Shown: positions 15,410 to 25,483, counted from the first letter of the stretch. The stretch: 64,000 nucleotides of DNA from an uncultured Roseobacter sp. (GCA_947501635.1 CANMWT010000003.1:186001-250000), one strand, 5' to 3'. Numbers and translations: made by a program. The notes: generated from the sequence alone by a model not told the origin.

Positions 15410-16762
15410 ATGGACATTGCTTTGGTTATCCTCGCCGCGGGCAAGGGCTCTCGGATGAACTCGGATCTGCCCAAAGTCCTGCACCCTCTCGCAGGCGCAC
15501 CGCTGTTGGTCCACGCCATGCAAGCGGGCGCGTCCCTTGATCCCAAACATACCGTTATCGTCGCGGGGCACGGAGCCGATCAGGTCCGCGCCGCGGCACT
15601 GTCCCATGATGCAACATGCACCGTGGTAGAACAGACAGAACAGTTGGGAACGGCCCATGCCGCAGATCAGGCCCGCAACAAGCTGCAAGGATTTGAGGGC
15701 ACGGTCATCATTCTTTACGGCGACACACCCTTTGTCACTGCAGAAACACTCGGCGCGATGCTCAAGGCCCAACAGGACGCAGACGTAGTTGTTCTGGGGT
15801 TCGAAGCCGCTGACCCCGCGCGATATGGGCGGCTTGTGACCGAGGGCGACACGCTACTTAAGATCGTGGAATACAAGGACGCAACAGATGAAGAGCGCTC
15901 GATAAGGCTATGTAATAGCGGCGTTGTTGCTTGTGACAGCCGCCTCTTGTTCGAGATGCTTTCAGAAATCGACAATGACAATGCCGCTGGCGAGTATTAC
16001 CTGACAGATATACCTGAACGCGCGCGCGCACGCGGTCTGCGCGCCACCGTCGTGCGCTGCGATGAAAGCGAAACACTTGGCATCAACACCCGCGCCGAAC
16101 TGGCGAGCGCGGAAGCGGCCTTTCAGGCCCGCGCCCGGCGGGACGCCTTCGAGAACGGCGTGACTATGCCCGCCCCTGAGACCGTCTACTTTGCCTTCGA
16201 CACCGTGATCGGGCGCGATACAGTCGTTGAGCCGCATGTCATCTTCGCTGCCGGGGTGACCGTCGAAAGCGGCGCGACCATCCGCTCGTTTTCGCATCTT
16301 GAAGGGTGCCATGTGGCGCGCGGTGGGGTAATCGGGCCCTATGCAAGGCTGCGCCCCGGCACCGAGCTAAGCGAAAACGTGCGCGTCGGCAATTTCGTCG
16401 AAATGAAAAACGCCCGTGTCGGGACCGGCACGAAGGTAAACCACCTTAGCTATGTGGGCGATGCCACGTTGGGTGAACGCAGCAACATCGGCGCGGGCAC
16501 CATCACTTGCAACTACGATGGCGTGATGAAACATCACACCCACATCGGGGATGACGTCTTTATTGGCTCGAACACGATGTTGGTGGCGCCCGTGCATATT
16601 GGCAATGAGGCGATGACAGGCAGCGGGTCGGTTATCACCTCCGACGTCGAACCCGAGGCACTTGCGCTTGCCCGCGCGCCGCAGATTGAAAAACCGGGAA
16701 TGGCCAAAAAGCTTTTTGCCATGCTCAGAGCGAAAAAAGCGCAACAACAAAGAGGAAGCTGA
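15410..16762 (+). CDS. glmU: Bifunctional UDP-GlcNAc pyrophosphorylase / glucosamine-1-phosphate acetyltransferase
   Basis: A 450-residue two-domain enzyme that acetylates glucosamine-1-P and then uridylates it to give UDP-GlcNAc for peptidoglycan and LPS. The N-terminal nucleotidyltransferase domain has ILAAGKGSRMNSDLPKVL (residues 7-24) and the LYGDTPF metal-binding segment. The C-terminal left-handed beta helix carries hexapeptide repeats such as IGPYARLRPGTEL, VNHLSYVGDATLGERSNIGAGTITCNYDG and VFIGSNTMLVAPVHIG. The stop is 2 bases before the glmS ATG, so they form an operon covering two consecutive parts of amino-sugar synthesis. Confidence 0.97.
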   Translation: MDIALVILAAGKGSRMNSDLPKVLHPLAGAPLLVHAMQAGASLDPKHTVIVAGHGADQVRAAALSHDATCTVVEQTEQLGTAHAADQARNKLQGFEGTVIILYGDTPFVTAETLGAMLKAQQDADVVVLGFEAADPARYGRLVTEGDTLLKIVEYKDATDEERSIRLCNSGVVACDSRLLFEMLSEIDNDNAAGEYYLTDIPERARARGLRATVVRCDESETLGINTRAELASAEAAFQARARRDAFENGVTMPAPETVYFAFDTVIGRDTVVEPHVIFAAGVTVESGATIRSFSHLEGCHVARGGVIGPYARLRPGTELSENVRVGNFVEMKNARVGTGTKVNHLSYVGDATLGERSNIGAGTITCNYDGVMKHHTHIGDDVFIGSNTMLVAPVHIGNEAMTGSGSVITSDVEPEALALARAPQIEKPGMAKKLFAMLRAKKAQQQRGS

Positions 16763-16764
16763 CC

Positions 16765-18585
16765 ATGTGCGGTATTGTTGGTGTCTTGAGCAATCACGAA
16801 GCATCGCCCATTCTGGTCGACGCGCTCAAAAGGTTGGAGTATCGCGGGTATGACAGCGCAGGCGTGGCGACCGTTGACAATGGCACGCTCGACAGACGCC
16901 GCGCGGTGGGCAAGCTGGTCAACCTGTCGGATATGCTTGTGCATAACCCGCTGCCCGGCAAATCCGGCATCGGACACACCCGCTGGGCCACGCACGGCGC
17001 CCCCACTGTCACCAATGCGCACCCCCATCAGGCCGGGCCTGTGGCTGTGGTCCACAATGGCATCATCGAGAATTTTCGCGAACTGCGCGAGGAACTGGCG
17101 GGCCATGGCATTCGCTTTGTCACCGAAACAGACACCGAAACCGTCGCGCTTCTGACCGAGTTCTACATGTCGCAGGGCTCCAGCCCGAAAGAGGCGGCGT
17201 ATAAAGCTCTGGACCGCCTGCGCGGCGCCTTTGCGCTGGCCTTCCTGTTTAACGGTGAAGACGATCTTATCATCGCAGCCCGCAAAGGATCGCCTCTGGC
17301 CATCGGCCATGGTGACGGTGAGATGTTCGTGGGTTCCGACGCGATTGCCCTTGCACCGCTGACGAACCAGATCACCTACCTGGAAGAGGGCGATCGCGCG
17401 GCCCTGACCCGCCACAGCCTTGAAATCCAAGACCAGTCCGGCGCAGTTGTAGAGCGCCCCATCAAGACGATTCAAGTTGAAAGCAGCCAGGTTGACAAGG
17501 CTGGGCACAAGCACTTCATGGCCAAGGAAATCGCCGAACAACCCGGTGTAATTGCCGATGCTCTGCAAAAGTATCTGACAGGCGCGGGCGAGATCACCCT
17601 GCCCGGCCCCGGCATAGACTTCACTTCGACGGATCGTTTGACGCTGGTCGCTTGCGGTACGGCCTACTACGCCTGCCTTACGGCCAAGTACTGGTTTGAA
17701 CAGCTTGCCCGCATTCCCGTTGAAGTCGATGTCGCCTCCGAGTTCCGCTACCGCGAACCGCCCATTCCGGCAAGAACAGCGGCCCTGTTCGTCAGCCAGT
17801 CGGGCGAGACAGCAGACACGCTGGCCGCCCTGCGCTACTGCGCCGGCAAGGCGTCGACAGTGCTTTCGGTGGTCAACGTACCTGAAAGCTCTATTGCGCG
17901 TGAAAGTGACCTGGCCTTGCCGATCTACGCCGGTGTCGAGATTGGCGTCGCCTCTACCAAAGCCTTTACCTGCCAATTGGTTGTTTTACTGCTGCTAGCC
18001 CTCAAAGCCGCCTCCGACCGGGGCGAGATGGACGCCGAAACGCTGGCAGATCACATCTCGGCGTTGCGCGGGATGCCCAACACCATCAGCACCGCGCTCG
18101 GCGCGAATGCGCAGATGCATCAGGCCGCGTTAAAGCTTGCCGAGGCGCGCGACGTACTCTTTCTGGGCCGTGGGCTGATGTACCCTCTCGCACTTGAAGG
18201 CGCGTTGAAGCTGAAGGAAATCAGCTATATACACGCAGAAGCTTATGCGGCGGGCGAACTGAAGCACGGGCCCATTGCGCTTATCGACAAAAAGGTTCCG
18301 GTCGTTGTCATGGCCCCGCGCGATACACTTTTCGAAAAGACACTCAGCAACATGCAGGAAGTCATGGCTCGCAAAGGGCGGGTCATTCTTATATCTGACG
18401 CCGAAGGTATCGCCGAATTCGGGAAAGACGCCTATGCCAGCATCGAGCTGCCACAGGTCCCCGACGTTCTGACGCCTATTCTCTACGCTATCCCTGCCCA
18501 ACTTCTTGCCTATCACACGGCTGTCGCCAAAGGGACGGACGTGGACCAACCCAGAAACCTTGCAAAATCCGTCACGGTGGAGTGA
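16765..18585 (+). CDS. glmS: Glutamine-fructose-6-phosphate aminotransferase (isomerizing)
   Basis: A 606-residue enzyme making glucosamine-6-P from fructose-6-P and glutamine. The N-terminal glutaminase domain starts MCGIVGVL with Cys2 as nucleophile and has GHTRWATHGAPT. Two SIS sugar isomerase domains follow, with SQSGETADTLAAL and a C-terminal PRNLAKSVTVE, the usual ending. It is directly downstream of glmU with a 2-base gap, and a PNPOx-like gene follows after 3 bases. No glmS ribozyme is seen; that element is a Gram-positive feature. Confidence 0.97.
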   Translation: MCGIVGVLSNHEASPILVDALKRLEYRGYDSAGVATVDNGTLDRRRAVGKLVNLSDMLVHNPLPGKSGIGHTRWATHGAPTVTNAHPHQAGPVAVVHNGIIENFRELREELAGHGIRFVTETDTETVALLTEFYMSQGSSPKEAAYKALDRLRGAFALAFLFNGEDDLIIAARKGSPLAIGHGDGEMFVGSDAIALAPLTNQITYLEEGDRAALTRHSLEIQDQSGAVVERPIKTIQVESSQVDKAGHKHFMAKEIAEQPGVIADALQKYLTGAGEITLPGPGIDFTSTDRLTLVACGTAYYACLTAKYWFEQLARIPVEVDVASEFRYREPPIPARTAALFVSQSGETADTLAALRYCAGKASTVLSVVNVPESSIARESDLALPIYAGVEIGVASTKAFTCQLVVLLLLALKAASDRGEMDAETLADHISALRGMPNTISTALGANAQMHQAALKLAEARDVLFLGRGLMYPLALEGALKLKEISYIHAEAYAAGELKHGPIALIDKKVPVVVMAPRDTLFEKTLSNMQEVMARKGRVILISDAEGIAEFGKDAYASIELPQVPDVLTPILYAIPAQLLAYHTAVAKGTDVDQPRNLAKSVTVE

Positions 18586-18588
18586 CCC

Positions 18589-19143
18589 ATGGCCACGCAG
18601 CATGACGCGCTGAACGAAACGCTCACACGTTTTATCGAGGCGCAGCATGTCTTTTTCTGCGGGACAGCAGGCCCCGAAGGGCGCGTGAACATATCGCCTA
18701 AAGGCATGGACAGCCTGCGCGTACTGGGTCCAAATCGTATCGTTTGGCGCAACCTGACGGGATCGGGAAATGAAACAGCAGGGCATCTGGCACAGATCAA
18801 CCGCATGACCCTGATGTGGTGCAGCTTTGACAGAAAACCAATGATCCTGCGCGCATACGGCAGTGCCCGCACCCTGCACCCGCGCGATGCGGCCTTTGCC
18901 AACCTCAACGCAGCCTTCCCACATTCGCACGGCGCGCGGCAACTCTATGACATGACAATCGATATGGTGCAGACCAGCTGCGGTTATGCTGTTCCATTCA
19001 TGAATTACACAGGCGAGCGCGACGTGCTGGACACATGGGCCCGCGATAAGGGGCCAGAGGGCATTGCCGATTATTGGGCCACCCGCAACCAGAGCACAAT
19101 TGACGGCGCGTCGACCTTCATTCTGGACAAAAAGGCCACCTGA
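18589..19143 (+). CDS. Pyridoxamine 5'-phosphate oxidase-like FMN-binding protein
   Basis: A 184-residue split-barrel flavin-binding protein. Typical pieces are QHVFFCGTAGPEGRVNISPKGMDSLRVL and NRIVWRNLTGSGNETAGHLAQINRMTLMW, followed by a C-terminal part with SCGYAVPFMNYTGERDVLDTWA. Relatives are annotated as PNPOx family proteins, mostly of unknown substrate; the true PdxH C-terminal signature is not present. It is joined to glmS by a 3-base gap, so it is expressed with amino-sugar synthesis, but no functional link is evident. Confidence 0.85.
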   Translation: MATQHDALNETLTRFIEAQHVFFCGTAGPEGRVNISPKGMDSLRVLGPNRIVWRNLTGSGNETAGHLAQINRMTLMWCSFDRKPMILRAYGSARTLHPRDAAFANLNAAFPHSHGARQLYDMTIDMVQTSCGYAVPFMNYTGERDVLDTWARDKGPEGIADYWATRNQSTIDGASTFILDKKAT

Positions 19144-19320
19144 GCGCTGCAGTATGCGGCTGATGGCACGGTCCGGGCCGCAGTCGACCGCCCGCGCTCT
19201 CAAAACAGGCTCGGGTTTATTTCGATAGCAGAAACATTTGGCTATAAACAAACACCTGTTGGCGGGACTGACTGCGTTATGGGCTTGCTCCTGAAACGAC
19301 AGAACGGTACCAATTAGGGC

Positions 19321-20328
19321 ATGAATGCACCACTGATTGACCCTTTCGCACGCGCAATCACATACCTGCGCGTTTCCGTAACAGACCGTTGCGACTTCCG
19401 CTGCGTCTATTGCATGTCCGAAAACATGACGTTCTTGCCCAAGAAAGAGCTTCTGACGCTCGAAGAGCTGGACCGGCTGTGTTCAAACTTTGTCGAGCTT
19501 GGCGTGGAAAAGCTGCGCATTACAGGTGGCGAGCCCTTGGTCCGCAAGGGGATCATGACGTTTTTCAATAGCATGTCGCGTCATCTTGATGCTGGCACGC
19601 TGAAAGAATTGACACTGACCACCAACGGAAGCCAGCTCGAGCGCTTCGCCCAGGACCTGTATGCTGCGGGTGTGCGTCGGGTGAACGTATCGCTTGATAC
19701 GCTAGACGAGAAAAAATTCGCAGAGATCACACGTTGGGGTCGCCTGCCTCAGGTACTGCGCGGGATTGACGCCGCTCAGTCCGCGGGGATGCGCGTAAAG
19801 ATCAATGCCGTGGCCTTGAAAGGTTTCAACGAAGCCGAACTTCCAAGCATGACCGAATGGTGCGCCGAACGCGGCATTGATCTGACCTGGATTGAAGTAA
19901 TGCCAATGGGTGACATCGGCAACGAAGACCGGCTCGACCAGTACTGGTCGCTGAAAGATGTGCGCGCGCGCTATGCCGAACACTACACCGTGACGGATCT
20001 TGCCGAACGCACCGGCGGCCCGGCGCGATATGTACGGCTTGAGGAAACGGGTCAGAAGATCGGCTTTATCACCCCTCTCAGCCACAACTTCTGCGAAAGC
20101 TGCAACCGCGTCCGCGTGACCTGCACGGGCGAAATCTACATGTGCCTCGGACAGGAAGATGTGGCAGACCTGCGCGCGCCTCTGCGGGCGCATCCGGAAA
20201 ACGATGCCCCCTTGCAAGACGCCATCCGCGCGGCAATTGCACGCAAGCCAAAAGGCCATGATTTCGACTATTCGCGGCAAAAGCTGGACGGGCAAATGCC
20301 ACGCCACATGAGCCACACAGGCGGCTGA
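19321..20328 (+). CDS. moaA: GTP 3',8-cyclase, molybdenum cofactor biosynthesis
   Basis: A 335-residue radical SAM enzyme that turns GTP into the cyclic precursor of molybdopterin, with MoaC. The SAM cluster motif is CDFRCVYC (Cys24, Cys28, Cys31), preceded by LRVSVTDR. The second cluster site is [11 protein letters not shown] with its C-x2-C-x13-C spacing, and the protein ends in the Gly-Gly tail typical of MoaA, needed for activity. The preceding 177 bases hold its own promoter region, where I see no clear motif. The waaA gene begins 8 bases after the stop; moaC is not nearby. Confidence 0.97.
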   Translation: MNAPLIDPFARAITYLRVSVTDRCDFRCVYCMSENMTFLPKKELLTLEELDRLCSNFVELGVEKLRITGGEPLVRKGIMTFFNSMSRHLDAGTLKELTLTTNGSQLERFAQDLYAAGVRRVNVSLDTLDEKKFAEITRWGRLPQVLRGIDAAQSAGMRVKINAVALKGFNEAELPSMTEWCAERGIDLTWIEVMPMGDIGNEDRLDQYWSLKDVRARYAEHYTVTDLAERTGGPARYVRLEETGQKIGFITPLSHNFCESCNRVRVTCTGEIYMCLGQEDVADLRAPLRAHPENDAPLQDAIRAAIARKPKGHDFDYSRQKLDGQMPRHMSHTGG

Positions 20329-20336
20329 TACGCGCT

Positions 20337-21632
20337 ATGCGCCCCCCTTTCCTTTTTCACATCTACGTGGCGGCCTCCGCCATGCTGGTGCCCTTTTTCG
20401 CATGGATCGAAACGCGCAAACTGCGCGCGGCAGGCGTTCCGATTGTGCGCGCTCACGAAAAACTCGGCCATGCCACCGAACCACGTTCGGGGTCGGGGTC
20501 GCTGGTCTGGTTTCATGCTGCATCTGTGGGTGAAAGCCTGTCTGTTCTGTCTCTTATCACCGAGATGGGCAGACTGGTGCCCCGCGCGCATTTTCTGATG
20601 ACGTCGGGTACCGCCACATCCGCCGAACTGGTCGCCAAACGCTTGCCACCACGCACCGCCCATCAGTTTGCTCCGCTGGATGCGCCAGGTCCGGTCAAGC
20701 GCTTTCTCGCGCACTGGCGCCCCGACGCGGCAGTCTTTGTCGAAAGCGAGCTTTGGCCGCAAATGCTGCGGCGCACCAAACAGTCCGGCGCACGCATGGT
20801 GCTGGTCAACGCGCGGCTTAGCGCATCATCACGGGCCGCCTGGGCGCGCCGCCCGAAGACAGCTGCATATGTGCTCGACAGCTTTGATCTTATCCTGACC
20901 CAAAACGACGAGATGGCACAGGCCATGATCGAGATGAACGCACCTGCGGACCGCGTGGCGCGCGGTATTAATCTTAAATCGCTGGCGCCCCCGCTTGCGC
21001 AGGATCCTGCGGTGCTCGCGCAGGTGCGCACGAACCTTAAGGGCCGCCCCGTTTGGGTTGCAGCCTCCACCCATAAAGGCGAAGAGGAAATCATTCTTGC
21101 CGCCCATAAATTACTATTGGAAAGCCATCCCGATCTGCTTTTGCTGCTGGCGCCGCGTCACCCGCACCGAAGCGCGGACATAGCACGGCTGCTCGATCAG
21201 GCTGGTCTCAGTTTTGCTGTCCGGTCGGACGGCGAGATGCCCGATGTCAATGCGGTCTATCTGGCAGACACCTTGGGCGAGTTGGGAAACTGGTACGCGC
21301 TGTCGGATGCAATCTTTCTGGGCGGATCGCTCAAGCCCATCGGTGGGCACAACCCCTATGAAGTCGCTCTTGCCGGGCGCAGTGTCCTGTCCGGACCAGA
21401 AGTACACAACTTCAGCGAAACCTACGAGGAGATGCACCGTGGCGGCGCTGTTGTCTATGTCGAGGATGCGGCGCAAATCGCGTCAGCCGTCGACCGCCTG
21501 TTGTCCGATCAAGCCGTGATCGATGCCTCAGGCCGGGCCGCGCGAGACTTTATTCGCGGCAAGTCTTCGCAACTGACAACAATTGCCGAACGTCTGGTAG
21601 CCGCACTTGACCTGAAGGTACAGGACAGATGA
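20337..21632 (+). CDS. waaA: 3-deoxy-D-manno-octulosonic acid (Kdo) transferase
   Basis: A 431-residue inner-membrane glycosyltransferase that adds Kdo to lipid A. An N-terminal hydrophobic segment (residues 5-22) anchors it. The GT30 features VWFHAASVGESLSVLSLI, VFVESELWPQMLRR and the C-terminal FLGGSLKPIGGHNPYEVALAGRSVLSGPEVHNF are intact. It follows moaA by 8 bases and overlaps the next glycosyltransferase by 4 bases (ATGA), forming an LPS inner-core pair. Confidence 0.96.
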   Translation: MRPPFLFHIYVAASAMLVPFFAWIETRKLRAAGVPIVRAHEKLGHATEPRSGSGSLVWFHAASVGESLSVLSLITEMGRLVPRAHFLMTSGTATSAELVAKRLPPRTAHQFAPLDAPGPVKRFLAHWRPDAAVFVESELWPQMLRRTKQSGARMVLVNARLSASSRAAWARRPKTAAYVLDSFDLILTQNDEMAQAMIEMNAPADRVARGINLKSLAPPLAQDPAVLAQVRTNLKGRPVWVAASTHKGEEEIILAAHKLLLESHPDLLLLLAPRHPHRSADIARLLDQAGLSFAVRSDGEMPDVNAVYLADTLGELGNWYALSDAIFLGGSLKPIGGHNPYEVALAGRSVLSGPEVHNFSETYEEMHRGGAVVYVEDAAQIASAVDRLLSDQAVIDASGRAARDFIRGKSSQLTTIAERLVAALDLKVQDR

Positions 21633-22702
21633 TGCCCGCTGCAAAAATCCCAGCGCTGGCTGGCATTGACGTTATCGCGCCCAACTTCAAACGCCGCCAT
21701 TCCGGTGTAACATCGACCGTGATCAGGCTGGTGCCGGTACAAGCGCAGCATATCGCAATTGTCGCTTCCGGCCCCGATCTTCCGCAAGAGGTGCCAAATC
21801 TGCCCCCGGCAAAACTGTTGTCCCTGCCGCGGCGCGGTCCTCATGGCGCGCGCGTGTGGCACGCCAGACGCAATGTTGAGATGCTGGCGGGGCTGGCCCT
21901 AAAATACGTTGGGGGCAAAAAACTGCGTCTGCTGTTCACTTCAGCAGCACAGCGCCGCCATACCGGTTTTACCCGTTGGCTGATACGACGGATGGATGCG
22001 GTCATTGCTACTTCGGCCAGATCGGCAAGCTACCTGGAAAGGCACGCCACCGTAATCCACCATGGAGTGAATTGCGACGATTTCAAACCCGTCGCGAACC
22101 GTGCGGCGCTGCGTCAGACGCTTGGCTTGCCCGAGGACGGTCTGTTCGTCGGATGCTTTGGGCGCATACGACACCAGAAAGGCAACGATCTTTTTATCAA
22201 AGTCATGATCGAAGCCTGCAAGGCCGAGCCCAGAGCCCGCGCGCTGATGATGGGTCGCGCCACGGAAGAGCATCAGAGCTACCTTGCCGAGCTCAAACAA
22301 GAGGTTGAGGACGCGGGGCTTTCGGATCGTATTCTCTTTCGTGACGAGGTACCGATCGCACAATTGGCCGCGCATTTTCAAGCTTTGGACCTTTATGTTG
22401 CTCCGCAACGGTGGGAAGGCTTCGGGCTCACACCACTCGAGGCGATGGCCTGCGGGGTGCCTGCAGTAGCCACCAAAGTGGGCGCTTTTGAAGAGCTGAT
22501 TGTCCCTGAAAAAACCGGCTTTCTGGTCGAAATCGAGGACATGGACGCAATAACAGACCACGTGATTGAATTGCTCAGTGATGACGCAAAACGACGGCGT
22601 TTTTCACAAGCGTCACGCAACCATGTCTTGGAAAAGTTTTCCATTGAAGCCGAAGCCGCAGCCATTATCGACGTATACCGAAGCCTGCTCCAATCAGACT
22701 GA
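21629..22702 (+). CDS. GT4 glycosyltransferase, probable LPS core mannosyltransferase
   Basis: A 357-residue GT-B glycosyltransferase. The C-terminal nucleotide-sugar domain has VGCFGRIRHQKGNDLFIKVM, then YVAPQRWEGFGLTPLEAMACGVPAVATKVGAFEELI with the E-x7-E pattern of family 4. It resembles LpcC-type enzymes that add mannose to Kdo in alphaproteobacterial LPS, and its ATGA overlap with waaA supports an inner-core role. Sugar and acceptor cannot be proved from sequence, so I give no symbol. Confidence 0.85.
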   Translation: MMPAAKIPALAGIDVIAPNFKRRHSGVTSTVIRLVPVQAQHIAIVASGPDLPQEVPNLPPAKLLSLPRRGPHGARVWHARRNVEMLAGLALKYVGGKKLRLLFTSAAQRRHTGFTRWLIRRMDAVIATSARSASYLERHATVIHHGVNCDDFKPVANRAALRQTLGLPEDGLFVGCFGRIRHQKGNDLFIKVMIEACKAEPRARALMMGRATEEHQSYLAELKQEVEDAGLSDRILFRDEVPIAQLAAHFQALDLYVAPQRWEGFGLTPLEAMACGVPAVATKVGAFEELIVPEKTGFLVEIEDMDAITDHVIELLSDDAKRRRFSQASRNHVLEKFSIEAEAAAIIDVYRSLLQSD

Positions 22703-22737
22703 AAAACGATTTTAATCAACTGATTGCGCAGAATTTC

Positions 22738-23901
22738 TCATGCAGCTGGCATCCGCTGCTCAACCAGTTCAGCCCAATAGCTGCAACCCACAGGAATAGC
22801 TTCATCGTTGAAATCGTACTTTGGATGGTGAAGAGCCGCACTGGCCCCGTTGCCCATCAGAATATACGCCCCCGGACGTTCTTCGAGCATGAATGAGAAA
22901 TCCTCCCCGCCCATGACCAGATCCGCGGGATGGCACGCACCAGCGACAGATTTTGCAACATCCGCGGCAACACCGGTCTGCGTTTCGTGGTTGGTCGTCA
23001 CGGGATAGTTCCGCGTGTAACGGACCTGTGCCGAGCCGCCCAGACTTTGCGCAACACCGGTAGCAATCTGCGTCAGCCGCGTCTCTGCCAGATCGCGCAT
23101 CGCTGCGTCCAACGTGCGCACGGTTCCCTTCATCTGCACAGTTTGCGGGATCACATTGAAAGCATCGGAGGAGGTTTCAAAAGATGTGACCGACACGACA
23201 ATCTGTCCCACCGGATCAGCGTTGCGGCTCGCAATGGTCTGCAGAGCAAGCACGACATGGCTTGCCACAACGGTAGGATCAACCGTCTCGTGCGGTTTGG
23301 CCGCGTGACCACCCCTGCCCTCCACATCTATCTCGAAGATGTCGGTCGCGGCAAAAAACGGGCCTGACCGGATTGCAAATGTACCTATGTCCATGCCGGG
23401 CCAGTTGTGCATGCCGTAGACTTCTTCGATCCCGAAACGGGTCATAAGACCGTCCTCGCACATCACACGACCACCCCCGCCACCTTCCTCAGCCGGTTGA
23501 AAGATGACAACTGCGGTGCCGTCGAAATTGCGCGTCTCACAAAGATACTGTGCCGCCCCCAGCAGCATCGCGGTATGGCCATCATGGCCGCAAGCGTGCA
23601 TTTTGCCTTCGGTATCAGAAGCATAGGGGGCTCCGGTCTCTTCCAGGATCGGCAAGGCATCCATATCCGCACGCAGGCCAACCACGCGCCCCGAGGTGTC
23701 GGACTTGCCCTTGATGACACCCACGACACCCGTGCGACCAATACCGGTTACAACCTCGTCACAGCCAAAAGCACGTAACTTCTCGGCGACAAGGCCCGAT
23801 GTTCTATGTGTATCGAACTGCAGTTCCGGGTGCTTGTGAAGGTCGCGTCGCCAAGCGGCGATTTCCGGTTGAAGCTCGGCAAATCGGTTTTTTACTGGCA
23901 T
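22738..23901 (-). CDS. M20 family amidohydrolase (hippurate hydrolase-like)
   Basis: A 387-residue metallopeptidase of the M20D amidohydrolase group. It has RRDLHKHPELQFDTHRT, LRADMDALPILEE, MHACGHDGHTAMLLGAA with metal ligands, FQPAEEGGGGGRVMCEDG and MGGEDFSFMLEERPGAYILMGNG. These enzymes remove an acyl group from N-acyl amino acids or the like. The gene lies close to a second M20 deacylase and a peptide ABC transporter on the same strand, which suggests uptake and hydrolysis of N-acylated amino acids or peptides. The substrate is not fixed by sequence. Confidence 0.9.
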   Translation of the reverse strand: MPVKNRFAELQPEIAAWRRDLHKHPELQFDTHRTSGLVAEKLRAFGCDEVVTGIGRTGVVGVIKGKSDTSGRVVGLRADMDALPILEETGAPYASDTEGKMHACGHDGHTAMLLGAAQYLCETRNFDGTAVVIFQPAEEGGGGGRVMCEDGLMTRFGIEEVYGMHNWPGMDIGTFAIRSGPFFAATDIFEIDVEGRGGHAAKPHETVDPTVVASHVVLALQTIASRNADPVGQIVVSVTSFETSSDAFNVIPQTVQMKGTVRTLDAAMRDLAETRLTQIATGVAQSLGGSAQVRYTRNYPVTTNHETQTGVAADVAKSVAGACHPADLVMGGEDFSFMLEERPGAYILMGNGASAALHHPKYDFNDEAIPVGCSYWAELVEQRMPAA

Positions 23902-23997
23902 CGCGCAAAATCTCCCTGATAGGGCGGGCAGCCACCCGCCTGCTTCGGATATAGGAAAACTGCGGGACGATGGCCAGCACTCGTTACCGGCAAGCGG

Positions 23998-24267
23998 CTA
24001 CAGGCCGACGCCAAGGTCGGGCCTTGTGTCAATCATCCCAGCCCAGGCATGCGACAAAGCGCGCTCAGGCAAGTCAGGAAACAGGCCCGCAAACCTCCGC
24101 CTGATCTCGGCCTGTTTGGGGAGTTTTGGTGCCGGATCAAGCAGGCGCATATGCTCAGAGGTTGTTAGCATGTCACCGCCCCCGTGCCGCGGCATGCTCC
24201 ATGCATCGCGATAGCCGCGGGGCACGCGCGGCACAGACAAGATCGCAGGGATCGAGATAGGCTTCAA
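23998..24267 (-). pseudogene. Probable remnant of an FAD-dependent amino acid oxidase
   Basis: An 89-codon frame resembles an internal to C-terminal piece of the DadA/glycine-oxidase-like FAD oxidoreductases. The stretch EIRRRFAGLFPDLPERALSH and the following AWAGMIDTRPD correspond to the part before the final FAD-binding loop. The frame then stops, and neither the closing GxSGHG-type FAD motif nor the N-terminal dinucleotide fold (GxGxxG) is present around it. No ribosome binding site is seen at its first possible start, a TTG. I read it as debris of a deleted oxidase between two deacylase genes; a small expressed protein is the less likely option. Confidence 0.5.
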
Positions 24268-24302
24268 CGCCCCTTGGCTACGTTAGCTGGTATACCACCA
24301 CC

Positions 24303-25481
24303 TCAGGTCGCCTCAGCCCCGCCCCGCAAAGACGCAACCAGCTTTTGCATGAACGCGTGCCCCGCATTGAATTGTGCCACCGTAATGAATTCATCAGGCT
24401 GATGGGCTTGCGCGATATCACCGGGGCCGCAAATGACAGCGGAATACCCCGCCTGCTGAAACTGCCCCGCTTCTGTGCCATAGCTGACAACATGTGTGGC
24501 ATTGTCACCGGTAAGCCGCCGCACAACCTGTTCAGCCAACCCTTCCCGCTCGGGCATAAGGGCGGGTACGTTGAAACGCTGGCTCAAAGCGATCCGCGTC
24601 TCGGGCACCACGGTTTGCATCATGGCTTGTACTTGTGCGACCCGTTCTCGGTAAAGCGCCTCCCACTCTTGTTGAGATTCGCCCGGTACCACCCTGAAAT
24701 CCATTGCGAAATGGCAGTCTTTGGCAGTGATGTTGTGGGCCGTACCACCGCTAATCTGCCCTACATGTAGTGTGGTAAAGGGCGGGTCAAAAGCGGCTGC
24801 CAGATCACCCGGTTGCGCATTCTGATTGGCTACGTTCATCTCATTGGCCCAGTCGATCAACTTTGCCCCGTACATGATCGCATTCACGCCCCGGTCCATG
24901 ATCGAGCTGTGCACCTCAAAGCCCTGTACATGGGTGTCAAATCCCATCCCAGCCTTGTGTCCTGTAACAGTGCGCATCATCGAAGGCTCTCCGACGATGA
25001 CTGCGGACCCTTTTGGCAAAACGGGTTGCATTGCCGCGATCATTGGCGGGGCACCGGTGCACCCGACCTCTTCATCGAAACTAAGCGCAATCTGCAACGG
25101 TCGCGTCACACCGCTGTGGTGCGCCTCGACCAGCGCCCAGATCGCAAGCGCGTCGAACCCTTTCATGTCGCATGTGCCGCGGCCGTAGAACTTGCCGTTT
25201 TTCTCTACCACCTCAAACGGATCAGTAGACCATGGCTGACCATCAACCGGCACCACATCCGTATGCCCCGAAAGCACAAGCGCGCCCTCTGTCAGCGGGC
25301 CCACATGGGCGAAAAGCGCATGTTTCGGCTGGTCGGGGTCAATGTAGCGATGGCTGGCAATGCCGTGACTGCCCAGATAGTCCGCCACCCAATCGATCAG
25401 CGGAATGTTCGTATCCCGACTGACCGTCGGAAAAGCCACCAGTTTTTGCATGATCTCAAGCGGGGTCAGTCGCTGCGGCAT
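24303..25481 (-). CDS. argE: Acetylornithine deacetylase-type M20 peptidase
   Basis: A 392-residue M20A metallodeacylase. Metal and catalytic motifs are LVLSGHTDVVPVDGQPW, YGRGTCDMKGFDALAIWAL, LSFDEEVGCTGAPPMI with the catalytic Glu, and VGEPSMM; the dimerisation domain follows, and near the end come SYGTEAGQFQ and the QAHQPDEFI metal site. It matches ArgE, which frees ornithine from N-acetylornithine. Its stop-to-start neighbour is the ABC ATPase gene only 2 bases upstream, so here it may deacylate imported compounds rather than, or besides, serving arginine synthesis. I chose ATG 25481 over a TTG two codons upstream. Confidence 0.9.
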   Translation of the reverse strand: MPQRLTPLEIMQKLVAFPTVSRDTNIPLIDWVADYLGSHGIASHRYIDPDQPKHALFAHVGPLTEGALVLSGHTDVVPVDGQPWSTDPFEVVEKNGKFYGRGTCDMKGFDALAIWALVEAHHSGVTRPLQIALSFDEEVGCTGAPPMIAAMQPVLPKGSAVIVGEPSMMRTVTGHKAGMGFDTHVQGFEVHSSIMDRGVNAIMYGAKLIDWANEMNVANQNAQPGDLAAAFDPPFTTLHVGQISGGTAHNITAKDCHFAMDFRVVPGESQQEWEALYRERVAQVQAMMQTVVPETRIALSQRFNVPALMPEREGLAEQVVRRLTGDNATHVVSYGTEAGQFQQAGYSAVICGPGDIAQAHQPDEFITVAQFNAGHAFMQKLVASLRGGAEAT

Positions 25482-25483
25482 TG

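Noticed and set aside
16534-17976. A 480-codon minus frame opposite glmU and glmS
   Set aside because: Antisense shadow of two unmistakable enzymes; low-complexity composition and no start signal.
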